DNA of 64,000 bases from Cordylochernes scorpioides (GCA_030710605.1 CP092874.1:45472665-45536664), one strand, 5' to 3'; numbered from the stretch's first letter, positions 40,995 through 52,659 are shown. Numbers and translations are program-made. Notes: generated by a model from the sequence alone, not told the origin.

Positions 40995-41118
40995 TGTGCT
41001 GAGAAGATGTAAGAAAACATGTACGTATGTTTTCCCACGTGACGCAGCGGAGCGGGACCTTGCCAGCACGGGTGAGTCAGTTGTTGTTTGGCTCGCTGTA
41101 TGAATGGACATTAAAACA
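40995..41118 (+). repeat. 3' LTR
   Basis: Same length as the 5' LTR; the four differences lie in the last 35 bp (GGCTCGCTGTATGAATGG versus AGCTCTCTGTATAGATGG). Confidence 0.95.
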
Positions 41119-41541
41119 AAATGTATCCACAATGATTATGATAATGATTCCCGTGTAAAAAAAAACAAAAACAATAACACTCGCGACATTGCGAAATGGA
41201 ACTGCAAAGTGAAACTTAAACTAACAGAAACCAAAAGTGCGCAGTCGCGATTCTATCGGTGCCCGCCGATTGTCGCCCCTTGCGCCGCCATAATACCTTT
41301 TTAGTGGTAAAGTTGTATGTAAAAAAACATTCAACTGTCGAAATTCGAAATTTAAAATGGTCGAACTATCGGAACTGTTGCATTATCGATATTGTCGAAT
41401 TACGGTTTGTTATTTGATAGGCTGGAGGTCGGGACATCAGAATATGGTTGAATTAAGGTAGAGTGTCAAATTTGCGTGTGTCGAATACTGTAATTTAAAC
41501 ATGAGGTTTGGTAGCAGCCTTGTTGCCAAAATATCACATTG

Positions 41542-41703
41542 CAGTAGAACTACCTCTCTGTAAAGGACACCTAGTTGCAGAGCCAAAGTGGCCTTTAGAG
41601 AGCGGTGTCCTCTTATTGAAGAATTATTAATTGGTAAAAATGAACACTTTTTCCTTTGTAGAGAGGTGTCCTCTAGCATGAGTGTCCTCTCATGGAGGTT
41701 CTG
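41542..41703. mobile_element. MITE-C copy, inverted
   Basis: CAGTAGAACTACCTCTC to CATGGAGGTTCTG; the internal order (GCAGAGCCAAAGTG first) shows inverse orientation. Confidence 0.8.
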
Positions 41704-42410
41704 TGCTTATTTGGATTTGTCTTGGTACCTTGTGTGATTCATTAAAAAAATAATAATAATTCAATAATTTTAAAGCATTATATTTTTTCATATAAAATTA
41801 AATTACAGTAGCACTTTAAATTGTTAGCCAACATTTTAAAAATCGGTCATTTTAGCTTTTTTTTCCCTCTTCTTACTTCAGATATTGACTAATGCAGATT
41901 TTTTTTTATGGTTCTCCTAAATCTGAATTAATTGGTGTTAGTGTATTGTACTTTAATAGCACAATGTGTGAAAACTTTGTTAAGAGAAGTTCTCACAGAC
42001 TGAAGTTTGAGACCTTATTGTCGGGAGAAAATTGATCTCTTTAATCCATATAAAATGGATCAATAGCCTCCCACCAAAATTTCCATCAATATTTTGGCCT
42101 TTGAAATGGCCTAGCTGCTCTGCCAGCTGACTGCCTCTTTGGCAAATTCTGAAGATATCAGGAGACCCTTTTGCATTCCATACATATCATGCTAGTTAAC
42201 ATTTTATATCTTCTATTTTGTTTCATACTTTAGCAGCACAAGCAGCTGCCTTATAAAATGGATGATATGTAAAAAGTCAGAGTTTTATCTGAATAAGGAA
42301 GTAAACAGTTATTTGCAAATTTTTAAGTTGCTGCAATAGCAGATATGAGAGTTTTGTTTCTCTTTGTAACAGCTTTCAGTAAAACCAATATAGGTCAATC
42401 TGTCCTGGAT
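41704..42410. other. No recognised feature
   Basis: A PLE-A scrap (TTTGGATTTGTCTTGGTACC) at about 41710-41732, then AT-rich sequence with no ORF. Confidence 0.4.
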
Positions 42411-42422
42411 ATCCACACAAGT

Positions 42423-42749
42423 GTGTTACATATTCCAAGTATGCATGATACAAGCCATGATAATAAAGGTTGTTGGTAGTTGGTAACTGCTTTACTGCAA
42501 GTGCACAGCATGTCTGCACATGTTGAAATCAGTTCAACTTATGCACTTACAAGTATGCCAGAGCCCTATTTGTTTACTTACACTACTGGAGGGATTGGAT
42601 TTCTAAAAGAATGGGGAGACATTGAAGCAATTTTTTTCATCAGAAAAGAGTTCACAATGCAGGACAGAAAAGAGTTCACAATGCAGGATTTGATCCCCAG
42701 TCGTGGCTGTTGGAAATTAACAGTTTGTACCACTCCTCTAACAGCCCCC
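42423..42749 (-). mobile_element. tRNA-derived SINE, old copy
   Basis: Flanked by TCCACACAAGT (42412-42422, 42750-42760). Tail decayed. Near the head it has a short internal duplication of AGAAAAGAGTTCACAATGCA (about 42643-42684). Confidence 0.8.
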
Positions 42750-42760
42750 TCCACACAAGT

Positions 42761-43535
42761 AAAATAATAATGACACTTCTTGAGATGGTCTCTCAGTTTG
42801 ATTTAACAAAGCTAGTTGCTCCAGAGGAAGGTTTTACTGTACATTTTTGGATCTTGTATCACACAGCAAAATTCTCCACAAAATGACACCTATATCTCTA
42901 CAGCAGTTTTTATTTAAAAAAACATTATTGTGGTTAGATTAATATAAATTTGATACTTTATTTCCCAATGCTTCAAATTCCCATTGTCACCCTATTCAAG
43001 GTAAAAGTGTAACATAATGTTAAGTTTTGGTTGATTTATAAAGGTCTCAGATTGTATTAAACTTTTCATCTTGAAAAAAGGGTGAGTCAATGAAATGTTG
43101 GGAAATAAATTTGAAGAAGGTTGATGATTTGTCTCTATCTATATTTTCACATTTATTCTTCTTTAGTTCTTTGAATAATTGACATTTTTGTGATCTTATA
43201 AATAAAAGACAATCTGTTGAGGGAATCTTGTTGATTGTTGTCTGCATTTGAAAATTTTCTGCTGTCCTCTTCATGTCTACATGTCCAATCTTACCTTTAG
43301 CAGTTGTAGTTCTATAGAGATAGATCATTGTCTTTGGAATTTCCCTCTTTCTACCATATCTTGTAAGTGTCCTGAATGTTGTGTATCACATAGCTCATTC
43401 ATCTCTTAATCTTTCCATATTTTTAGCACCTTTTATTGTTTCTGTATAACTTATCTTAAGATAAGAGCCATTTTTTCTGCATTATTATTTTTTTTTTGGG
43501 TGAGGGGTTATTGTTGTGAAATTTTCCACAATAAA
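42761..43535. other. No recognised feature
   Basis: The minus strand is open at 43328-43047 (93 codons, Lys/Phe-rich, no motif). Probably chance in AT-rich DNA. Confidence 0.35.
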
Positions 43536-43684
43536 CAGTAGAACTAACTCTCTCTAAAGGATGACATCTAGTTGAAGAGTCAAAGTGTCTTTTAGAGAGA
43601 GGTGTCCTTTTACCAGAAAGCAGCTAATAGTTAATTTTGGCTCTAAGACTTTCCTTTGTATAGAGGCTCATGGAAGTTGTACTG
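43536..43684. mobile_element. MITE-C copy, inverted
   Basis: CAGTAGAACTAACTCTCTC to GGAAGTTGTACTG, TA after. Confidence 0.8.
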
Positions 43685-43734
43685 TACAAAAATAAGATAT
43701 AAACAAAAAAAAATCAAGCATCTATATCAACAAT

Positions 43735-44398
43735 AGCCACCTTATCAATATCGACATGGGTAACATCAATGATACCATCAATATTGACAATAGTGCCATC
43801 AATATTGACAAGGGTAAAATCAATATAAACAATGGTACCATCAATATTGACAATAGTGCCATCAATATTGACAAGGGTAACATCAATATCAACAATGATA
43901 CCATCAATATTGACAATAGTGCCATCACTATTGGCGAGGGTAACATCAATATCAACAATGATACCATCAATATTGACATGGGTAACATCAATATCAACAA
44001 TGATACCATCAATATTGACAATAGTGCCATCAATATTGACAAAGGTAAAATCAATATAAACAATGGTACCATCAATATCAATAATGAGACCATCAATGCT
44101 GACAAGGGTAACATCAATATCAACAATGGTAACAACATATCAACAAGGGTAACACCAATAATAACAATGATACCATCAATATCAGCAATGGTAACATCAA
44201 CAAGGGTAACACCAATAACAACAATGATACCATCAATATAAACAATGGTAACATCAATATCAACAATGTAACATCAATATCAACAATGGTAACATCAATA
44301 TCAACAATGATACCATCAATATTGACAATGGTAACATCAATAACAACAAGGGTACCATCAATATTAGTTATGACAACATCAATATCAATGATATGATA
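43735..44398. repeat. 21-bp minisatellite (about 30 units)
   Basis: Repeats of ATCAATATTGACAATAGTGCC and variants (ATCAATATCAACAATGATACC, ATCAATATTGACAAGGGTAA). Because 21 is a multiple of three, long frames stay open on both strands: plus 43756-44241 reads INIDNSA/INIDKGN/ININNDT heptads, and minus 44138-43722 reads LSILMAL/LLILMVSL, a strongly hydrophobic repeat. Higher-order alternation of three unit types is visible up to about 44060 and decays after 44100. No start context, splice sites or domain support a gene. Confidence 0.9.
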
Positions 44399-44515
44399 AT
44401 ATACAATTTGGATTATTGATAAGAAGCACCAGTTAATAAGACCTCATCAAAATAAATAAATTATGTGTAACCTTTCTCTAACAACATATTTATTTGGATG
44501 TGGTCCCCTGCTACC
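44399..44515. repeat. Degenerate PLE-A unit
   Basis: ATACAATTTGGATTATTGAT, TAATAAGACCTCATCAAAAT and ATTTATTTGGATGTGGTCC, joined directly to the minisatellite. Confidence 0.55.
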
Positions 44516-45640
44516 TTAAATATCAACAATAGTAAAATACAAAAATGTTTTTTAAAAATATGAAATCAGTATAAACTATACATGGCTTATAACATTGCTG
44601 TAATTCTCAGTTTAACAAGACCTCACCAGATTATTAAAATGCCAAAGTGAGCCCATAATATCTCTGGATGTAAATATGGATGGAATACAACTTCTGATTG
44701 ATGACATCTACTAGAGCTGAATGTGTCAGAATAAACAACAGCTAAACATTGATATTTAAATTTGCAAATATTGTTCAAATACTTTTTTCCTTTAAAATAA
44801 AGCAAACCACCCAACAATATGGGCATTTGGCACTAACTCAGCATGAACCAGGCTGTACTTCAACAACCAAACATTGGTTTTCGTAGATTCTTCTTGACAG
44901 CTCACTGAAAAGGCATTAGGTGTCTTTGTTCATCATGTAGTGGGCATAGTCTTTGATATGAAAGTCAAAATTGTCCTCAAATTTCTTGTAATGTCAAACC
45001 ATTTTTTGGTTGTCAATCCTTCCTTGATCTACCTCTCTGATCATTTTTCAATCCTTCTACTCTAGTAAATAGACAATCTCCTAATCATCCCCATTTCCTT
45101 TTAATTCTTCATTTAAATGGCTAAAGTCTCCATTAAGCCTACTCCACACTTCTTTGTTTGTCATCCATTTGATCTTGAGAACTCGAACACCAAATGTCAA
45201 ATAAAAGTTAATTTTATACTCCAATTTTTTGTCCAAGCTTCCTATCTTTGCAGGAAAACCGACCCTACAAAACCATTTAGGAATCTGGTCATTGTCCAGG
45301 CAGTTGTAGATTCCATATAATATTGGAAGGCTCTCTCGCGGCCGGTCTCATGCTAAGTGCTCTTGTCTGCTATCTCAAATGAGAGTGATTACTAAGGACA
45401 ATACCCTCATTAACCTAGATGAAAAGGAAGCTGACCAATTCTCCATCTGTCATTCCACCAAGGCCACTCCACCCTAACTGGCGGTGAAGGTCTCCTTCTC
45501 CACCTTTGGATCAATCTCCTTATAGCCCACTTGGTTACTGCCAGTTTGGTTGTTGAATGCCTGTCTTACTTCTCTAGCTATGTTTGGTTGGGTTCACTCA
45601 TTGTAGGTAATGTTTCTCTTTACCAGCATTTTATTACGAT
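44516..45640. other. No gene supported; possible LINE debris
   Basis: Around 44990-45110 the text resembles the LINE-derived tract at 23440-23500 (TTCCTTGATCTACCTCTC). Open segments lack a domain. Confidence 0.3.
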
Positions 45641-45653
45641 GTGATTCATTATC

Positions 45654-45919
45654 AATAAAGCACAATTTGGATTATAGATTATATCTACAAGAAAATAGGT
45701 CCTAATCCAAATAAATTAATAGTGTGTGACATTTCGATAACAGAATTAAACACAAGGTAATAAGACCAAATCCAAATAAATAGTGTGTGACGTTTCGGTA
45801 ACAGCGTTGTTTGAGTAATGAATTTGATTCAGTACTTTTGTCTGAAGATGGTAACAACGCTGTTACCGTAATGTCGCCCACTATTAATTTATTATGATTA
45901 GATCTTATTTTCTTGTAGA
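45654..45919. mobile_element. PLE-A2 unit containing a PLE-A1 unit
   Basis: Flanked by GATTCATTATC (45643-45653, 45920-45930). The outer arms are subfamily A2 (CTACAAGAAAATAGGTCCT ... TTATTTTCTTGTAGAG). Inside begins an A1 unit (ACACAAGGTAATAAGACC ... CTGAAGATGGTAACAACG), evidence of recombination or nesting between subfamilies. Confidence 0.75.
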
Positions 45920-46286
45920 GATTCATTATCGTTTAGTTACTGCCATATCCAATGGCCATCTCCACATTGTACCTTAGCATATCAGCTGAACTCTGTATGT
46001 AAATGTTCTTAATATGTGGATAATAAGTGCAGATAAAGAGATGAGTTTTTGCCTAACATTGGTATCCTTACCCTCTTCTTATCGCTGAGGTGTGATCTGA
46101 TGTCATTACCCCATTTATTATTATTATAAAATTTGTGAGATCCAATCTCTAGCCAACTTCTCTCTTTTTGTTGTGATTGCCTTCATTACGATCTCAGATG
46201 CTTTCAAGATTTTAGGAACCAATCTATTAAAATACCAATTTTGAGCTACAATTTGTAATAAAATCACATTTAAATAATTAAACTAC

Positions 46287-46340
46287 AGTGGAGCCTCGTT
46301 TATAACAAGCTCCAGCTTATAACATCATAACTTTAAAGTA
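46287..46340. mobile_element. TcMar-like end fragment
   Basis: CAGTGGAGCCTCGTTTATAA followed by CAAGCTCCAGCTTATAACAT; a different TIR family from MITE-C, which begins immediately after it. Confidence 0.45.
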
Positions 46341-46495
46341 CAGTAGAACCTCTCTGTAACGGACATCTATTTGCAGAGCTAAAGTGTCCTTTAGGGAGAG
46401 AGATGTCCTCTTACTAGAGAGTTGCCAATTCTTTAATTGGTAATTTTAGTGATGATAACTGTCAATTGTTAAGAATTGTCATGGAGGTGCTTCTG
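46341..46495. mobile_element. MITE-C copy, inverted
   Basis: CAGTAGAACCTCTCTG to GAGGTGCTTCTG. Confidence 0.75.
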
Positions 46496-47083
46496 TACCA
46501 AGTTTGAAGTCTCAATTGTGTTAGCTATGGTTATAACAAGAACATGAAATATTATTGGTTCCAAACAAGGATTGACTGTCAGTATAGTAGTACTAGCAGT
46601 ATTGGTATAGTCAGATACTACAGCCTCCATTTTCATAATCAAATACTATGTTGACATTCCCTAGATATCATTCAACTGAGCATTGTGAAGATTTCAACTA
46701 CTATCTAGCTAAATAAATATCAACCAAGCCTTTTAAAAAAATATTTTTTTCTTGATGAAAATCAAATGTAGCTTGATTATTTTCATAGGAATTTTTTGTT
46801 GGTGTTTGTTATCCATCTCCTTGTAGTTTTAAATCTTCAACTGAAGTTTCTCACACCATGCAGGCTATTTCCCTATTTCCCTACCTTGAAACAACCCATG
46901 GCTCATGTAATAGGAGGAAGGTGTCAAACACGTGCAGTCTTTCTGCCCTCCCCATGTTAATTGAGCACCAGACATGGTCTTCCTCGTGGCGGCCGCTAGA
47001 GAAACCAGTTGGACGGGCGTCGACCTTAAGATATAGGCCAAGGGCTGGTTTTACCCTCTAGCATCAGCAGCTCTCTCTGACGG
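46496..47083. other. Upstream of a candidate exon
   Basis: GC rises from about 46860; a short GC-rich segment with CpGs (GTGGCGGCCGCTAGAG, GGACGGGCGTCGACC) at 46985-47030 could be 5' UTR or a small CpG island. Confidence 0.35.
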
Positions 47084-47298
47084 ATGGACACCAGTTACCC
47101 CATCACTGTCCCCATTTCCCCTTCCACCACTTCCTTATTAGCCAGCGGCGGCTCTGTGTGTACCTGGCTCTCCGCCAGCTCTTCTCTCTTTCTTGTGTCA
47201 CTGACAATTGTCCTTTATCTGCTGCTTGCTTGCTTGGTTCTCAGCCAGCTTGGAGAGGACAAGTCTTCCCAGCAACATTTTGTTTCTTTGAAACCTAG
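47084..47298 (+). CDS. Candidate host first exon, single-pass membrane protein
   Basis: An ATG at 47084 begins MDTSYPITVPISPSTTSLLA, a Ser/Thr-rich outside-like segment, then a hydrophobic stretch (SLFLVSLTIVLYLLLACLVL) near residues 33-54 followed by SQLGEDKSSQQHFVSLKPR. The frame meets AG|GTACCC at 47298/47299, an acceptable donor. Reading past it gives AT-rich residues. Balanced codon composition, CpG-containing upstream region and lack of repeat copies favour a real exon of a small type III membrane protein. No homology recognised and no second exon found. Confidence 0.35.
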
Positions 47299-48100
47299 GT
47301 ACCCTACACACACCTTAACTTTCTTCTCCCTTAATTACTTTGAGAATTTTTTTTTTTATCCCATTGTATAATTATACAAGGTCTAGGAGACTAAATTCAT
47401 AGATCAATTTCACAATCTTGGTAGAGTTGGAATACAGGTCATGTCTTGAGGCTCCCATGCATTTCAAGAGGTGAGAGTGGACAGTTTGAGTAGCATGGAC
47501 TCATTTAATTTGTGTAATCTTTGTACAATGGGATAAGAAAACAACAACAACATGAGAGTTGGGCATGTTAGGGTTTTATAGTCAACGCTCATTACCTGGT
47601 TTCTACTTGCTGGTGAACAAAAGTTAATTAACAGTAGTCTCGGTTAACAAGAGTCCCAACTAAAACATGGGAAAAGAAAGAAAAAGTAGGTAGAAGATCT
47701 GGAAGTAAAATTAAGGCATGTTCTGAATGACTTCTTGAATGAGTTGGCCAACATCCTAGAATAAGTCAATGTTTAGTTGATAATTATTCCAATAGATGGC
47801 GCTCTGATATCTAAAATGCTCCTTGCAGCAATCAGGATCTCTGCCTATTTATTTGTATAAATATGTTTACAAGATGTAAATATTTAATTAAAAAATTAAA
47901 AGGATCTATAATTGAAGGAAAAGGTAACACAATGAAACTATATAATGAGGTGGATTAAGAAATTCCAGAGATTTATCTCATTGGCTATTTCATTTTTTAA
48001 GGAGATAGCTGATATATTCCCCTGAATATAGTGTTCCAAAGGATGCTCTCTCCTTCTTCAACTTGGTTTGTAGAAGGAAAGCATTAAGAGTTGTAACTTG
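47299..48100. other. Unassigned; one SINE-like scrap
   Basis: At about 47765-47806 the text CAATGTTTAGTTGATAATTA then AGATGGCGCTCTG resembles the end of the insert at 52290-52605 (CAATGTTTAGTTGATTTCTG, AGATGACGCT), so both may belong to one short repeat family. Confidence 0.4.
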
Positions 48101-48104
48101 AAGT

Positions 48105-48236
48105 GAACATTATTGACTGTATTGACCCACCTACTGATGAGCAATAGTCATTCTCTGCAGACACCATCAAAAGTCTCTGCAGACTTGATACCCTAATATG
48201 ATTGAGTAGAGATAAGAAAGGAGAAGAAGACTTGCA
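48105..48236 (+). repeat. RTE-like 3' tail
   Basis: ATTGACTGTATTGACCCACC, TGCAGACACCATCAAAAG, ATATGATTGAGTAGAGATAA and AAAGGAGAAGAAGA. Confidence 0.5.
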
Positions 48237-48475
48237 GTGAATCACCAAAATGTTGGGAAAGCAACTGAGTTATTTTCTAACATTTCCACACATCATTTAT
48301 GATGGATATTTCTTGGTACCCAAAATGAGAAGTTGCAATTCGGGAATTTCAGAATTGAAAATACCAGACAATATTACCACATTAATATTAGTACAATGTG
48401 TATATTTTATTTAAAATTTAAAAATAAGAAAGCTCTTAAGCCCAAAATGCTCTTCTACTGGCTTTATAAGGTTAT

Positions 48476-48794
48476 CGTTTTTTAAAATTATTCCTAGTAC
48501 ATGTGATACAGGCCATGATAATCATGGTGGGAAGAAGTTGGCCACTGCTTTTACTGTAAAAGTTGGTCACTGCTTTCACATGTCTACACATGTGAAAAGG
48601 AGTTCGACTTTTGCTCTTACAAATATGCCAGAGATCCATTTGGTTAATTGCACTCGCTGGTGGGTTTGGACATTTGCAAGAATCGGGGGCCATTGGAGCA
48701 TTTTTTTAATTAGAAAAAAAGTGTCCAATGCGAGATTTGATCCTGGGTTGTAGCGATCGAAAACCAATGGTTTAGACCACCCTTCTACCTACCC
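48476..48794 (-). mobile_element. tRNA-derived SINE
   Basis: Flanked by TTATAAGGTTAT (48464-48475) and TTATAAGGCTAT (48795-48806). Has an internal duplication of GTTGGCCACTGCTTTTACTG/GTTGGTCACTGCTTTC (about 48536-48580). Confidence 0.85.
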
Positions 48795-48915
48795 TTATAA
48801 GGCTATATTAATTAGAATAAATCTACTTATAGTCTTTTATAGAGTTTTTAAACCAGTCAAAGTGTTTTGGGCTTTAAAAAAAACCTTGATCAATTTTAGA
48901 TTTTTAATTAAAGAT

Positions 48916-49224
48916 TTTTTTTTTTTGCTTATCCCTAGTAAACGTGGTACAGGCCATGATAATCATGGTGGGTAGTTAGCGACTGCTTTTTACTGTAAGC
49001 GCACCACATGTCTACACATGTGAAAAGCAGTTCGACTTTGCACTTACAAATGCCAGAGCCCCTTTTGGTTACTTGCACTCGCTGGTGGGGTTGGACTTTT
49101 GCAAGAATCGGGGGCCATTGGAGCATTTTTTTTTTTAAACAGAAAAAAGTGTCCAATGCGGGAATCGAACCCGGGTCCTAGTGGTCGAAAACTAAACGGT
49201 TTAACCAGCCTTCCACCGACCCCC
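48916..49224 (-). mobile_element. Full-length tRNA-derived SINE with 13-bp target duplication
   Basis: Flanked by TTTAATTAAAGAT (48903-48915, 49225-49237). 309 bp, the best-preserved copy. On the minus strand the head is GGGGGTCGGTGGAAGG with B box GGGTTCGATTCCCG. Lies 120 bp from another SINE in the same orientation, by separate insertion. Confidence 0.9.
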
Positions 49225-49334
49225 TTTAATTAAAGATACACATTGCTAATCTAGGTGGTAATATTACCTAAATTCTCTAGCGATTTATTATTATTTTGAA
49301 AAACTCAGTAACACGATCCAATCCAAATCGGATT

Positions 49335-49635
49335 CAATAGAACCTTCATGAGAGGACACTCGTGCTACAGGACACCTCTTTACAATGGACAGTTTTCATC
49401 ACCAAAATTACCATTTTTACTATTTAGCATTTCTCATGTAAGAGGACACCTCTCCCTAAAGGACACTTTGGCTCTGTAATTAGGTGTTCTTTAGGTGTCC
49501 ATAAATGATGCCATTGGGAAAGCATCCATTGCCATGAGATGTCTGTTAGCGAGAACAAATTTTCATTGGAAGAGCGATTTTGGTGATGATTGGTTTTATG
49601 GTGTTTAGCTTTATCTGCTAATGGAGGTTCTACTG
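49335..49635. mobile_element. MITE-C with extra right-end sequence
   Basis: Normal family text up to about 49495 (GGTGTTCTTTAGGTG), then 140 bp not seen in other copies before GGAGGTTCTACTG. May be an older, longer form or an internal insertion. Confidence 0.7.
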
Positions 49636-50385
49636 TAGTACCTGACACCATGTTTAAATAAAATGGTTGATGGTGAAAAAAGATAGTCCAATAACCAGAA
49701 CTTAATCATGACTATACATAAATGATGTCCTTGCTACAGACCAGATTACTTAGTGAGAACAACTTTTGCTTGGTGTTTTAAATTAAAGACACGTAGTGAG
49801 GTAGTTCAAGCACAAGAAAGTATCAGAATTCAGAGAAGTCAAATGGTGAATCACCATCCAAAGTAGATTGTTGGGAAAGCAAGAAGAAGATAGTTGTTAT
49901 TGAGGAGGTAGGTTGAAAGTGCTTATAGGAAATGATTTCCCAAAAAGTGGCCCATTTAGAAAGAGGGCCAGTGAGGGGAAAGTAGCTGCCCAGCAATATC
50001 CTCCTCCTTTGCTAACACCCTTACTGTCAGAAGTGGGGCTCAGAACTCCCCCTTCTTGTTTTTGGGGGCTTTCCAGTAGAGTTGAAGAGCTTTTTCACTT
50101 TGTGTATGTTTTTAAAGTATTGAAAAAATACAACTTTTTTTTGGATTACAGGTAAGTGTTTAATTATGATTGTCCCCAAATTTTAAATATAGCTAAGTAC
50201 TTTGGTCTGATGATGATAGCATTATGATGAAATAAAGTCTAGATTAAGAAAAAAAGGCATATACTGATCGTGCACAACTTTTAGTTGCATTATCAGGAGA
50301 TGTCTTTTTATTAATTTATCCACCTGATTCAAGTACAATTTCACTTTTGTTCTATTTTTCACACTGTCTAGAGTTTATTTATAGA
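49636..50385. other. No recognised feature
   Basis: Plus-strand open segment 49913-50155 (VLIGNDFPKSGPFRKRASEG) has no domain. Not supported as an exon. Confidence 0.35.
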
Positions 50386-50525
50386 CCAACCTCCCTATAA
50401 CAACATCGCTTGGGCCCAAGGTTTTGGTTGTTATTATAGCCAAGGTTTTTATGCAAGGTTTTAGAATTATGATAACAAAGTTGCTGATATATAAAAGTGG
50501 CTGGTGTAACAAGATTTCAATGTAT
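50386..50525. mobile_element. TcMar-like MITE fragment, second copy
   Basis: CCAACCTCCCTATAACAACA, TCGCTTGGGCCCAAGG and AAAGTTGCTGATATATAA correspond to 20757-20900. Confidence 0.5.
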
Positions 50526-51019
50526 TTGGTCTTGATGGTGCCTTTAACTTTGATTTACAATACAAATTGTGCATAGTGTAGTGTAGAGAAGGCAGAATGA
50601 ATTCAAAATTTTTGTTATTAAAATTTCATAAAGATCCACTTCTTGGTTGAAACCATATCATCTAACTGCGAAGCTATATAAACCCAATTATAGTAGAAGG
50701 CAGCCTCTACCAACCTGCTCAACAGGGTCACAATTTAAAGCCTAATAAAGAAGTGACTTTAATACAGAGTCCATATGGTGAGGGAAAAAATGGTATTATT
50801 GAGAGTATTATCCAGACTGTAATAAACAGCCTGAAAAAAAAGAGCTGTTTTATTAAGGTTATCCTACTATTAAAGCATCAAATCTCCTTTGAAAACTTTA
50901 AATATAGTTAGTTCACTGTAAAAGAGAAGTGCTTGTCAAAATTTCCCTAATAAATTGCCATTGCCAACTTGCAGTAGTTGACTGTAAAAATACCCCTACA
51001 AGACAATTGTAATTATTGC
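50526..51019. other. No recognised feature
   Basis: AT-rich, no ORF, no shared repeat seen. Confidence 0.4.
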
Positions 51020-51199
51020 TGTAGAGAACCTCCATGAGAGGACACTCCAGCTAGAGGATATCTCTTTACAAAGTACAAATTAATTTGCCAAAATTACTAT
51101 TTTTACTATTTAGCTACTTTCTGGTAAGAAGATACCTCTTCCTAAAGAACACTTTTTCAGTGCAACTATATAGATGTTCTTTAGAGGGAGGTTCTACTG
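51020..51199. mobile_element. MITE-C copy
   Basis: Left end decayed (TGTAGAGAACCTCCATGAG), right end GAGGTTCTACTG with TA after. Confidence 0.75.
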
Positions 51200-52289
51200 T
51201 ATCTATACCTTATCATAAACACATATTGATAAGGCACAATTTGGTTATAAATTAGAACTACAAGATAATAAGACCAAATAAATACAGTAAAACCCCGCTA
51301 ATACAAACCCTGAATATAGCGAACCTTCCCTTATAATGAACCTAAGGCAATTCCCAATTCCATTCCATTGAAAATACCATAATTATAACAAACTTTGCGA
51401 TTTTTAAAATAACTTACTACCCCTTTAACAAACCTATTTTTGGTCCCAAAATAATAAAATCTATTTAAAATACTATGCTTATAACGAACTCAAAATTGTA
51501 ATTTAAAAAAAAAATTAAAACAACAAAATTTTGAGCATGGGTCAGCTCGCGGATCGCAATTTCAAAACAATTAATTTAGCGGCATTATTTGTTTTGATTT
51601 ACATTCTATTTTTGCTGTATGTTGTATAAATTTTTACACATTATACTTTTTATTAAATATAATATCTTTGCATACATTAAATTTGGAATAGAAAAAATGC
51701 AAATGGCTTCCAAAATGAAGAAAACAAAGACATTCTAAGAACAAAAAATGTTATTACTAAAGGGGGAAAAAAAGGCCATTTCCAAACTTTTCTAGGTGAA
51801 ACAACACAGGCAAAAAAAATTTCAGAACATGTTAAAATAAGAAAATATAACCTTTATATTTAAAGAGATAAAAAAAAAGAAGGCTATTAAAAATTGTTAC
51901 AAAGAGGAATCAACCTCAAATTTTTTCGCGATCATACGTGTTAGTGCAAAAAAAAAAAAAAGTCCATCACAGGCACGTGATGAAACAAAAATTATTTTTA
52001 TGCCATCAACTATGATTATTTTAAAGCCAGCAATGTTTTGCATAACAAGTTAAAAAAAAAACGAAATCTAGACCTAAGAATATGTGGAAACATAAAATGG
52101 AAGAAAACACCAACTTTATTTGAAAGGAGCAATGCTTGAAGAGTGCTTTGAAGCAACAAGGTATTAGAGAATTTTTCCAAGTAAACATTGTATTATATAA
52201 TGTGATAAAGATGTTTTAAAACCATTTTATATCTTTGAATATATATTTAATAAAACTGCCTAGGATTTTTCTTGATTTTATATTAGTGT

Positions 52290-52605
52290 TAAGCGTATTC
52301 ACGCAAATTTGGCCTTAAATACCCATTTCTTAGTTTCTCAAGAAGCCTCTGGGACCAAAATTCTTTTTGGTCGCAGTGGTACAGCCTACTCCACGCTGAC
52401 GAGCGCAACAGCGCGAAACGGCGTTCATGGAAGGCCTTTCTTGATTTATCAAGAAATTGGGTTGGCAAATATCAGGGAACAGGCTAAATCAATGTTTAGT
52501 TGATTTCTGTTCCACCAGATGACGCTTTGTTTTCTGTAACACACATGTGCTCCTGGTCAGGATATGCTTTTTTCATTTTTTATTTTTTCTATTGTTTTTT
52601 CAGGT
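52290..52605. mobile_element. About 315-bp insert of unknown family in Tigger-A
   Basis: Absent from the 10600-11894 copy at the equivalent point (between CTTGATTTT and GGTACATGTATG). GC-rich core GGTCGCAGTGGTACAGCC, CTGACGAGCGCAACAGCG; opening TTAAGCGTATTCACGCAAAT; closing CAATGTTTAGTTGATTTCTG and AGATGACGCT. May be a SINE. A plus-strand 64-codon ORF is present but has no motif. Confidence 0.65.
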
Positions 52606-52659
52606 ACATGTATGTTAATGATAAGAAGAACCTATTATCTAATGATTTCAATAAAATAA

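Larger units (their letters stand above)
37966..41118 (+). mobile_element. Ty3/gypsy LTR retrotransposon, RT-deleted copy
   Basis: Two 124-bp LTRs (37966-38089, 40995-41118) differ at only 4 positions and begin TGTGCTGAG and end AAAACA. Perfect 5-bp target duplication AAATG (37961-37965, 41119-41123). PBS at 38090, polypurine tract at about 40985-40994. One 920-codon ORF. At 3153 bp it is much shorter than a full gypsy element because the central RT region is missing. Confidence 0.95.
36971..41490. mobile_element. Rearranged Tigger-B with two left ends and two large inserts
   Basis: Both outer borders are left-type Tigger-B ends (CAGTATAACCTCG at 36971; complement of CAGTATTCGACAC at 41490) with TA outside. 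Left-half sequence reads forward to about 41146, then flips to an inverted left half (AACACTCGCGACATTGCG, CCTTTTTAGTGGTAAAG). A retrozyme-like insert (37255-37768) and a gypsy element (37966-41118) lie inside. Confidence 0.8.

Noticed and set aside
43722..44241. Repeat-protein genes on both strands of the minisatellite.
   Set aside because: Open frames follow from a 21-bp period; no promoter, splice site or non-repetitive coding flank supports a gene.
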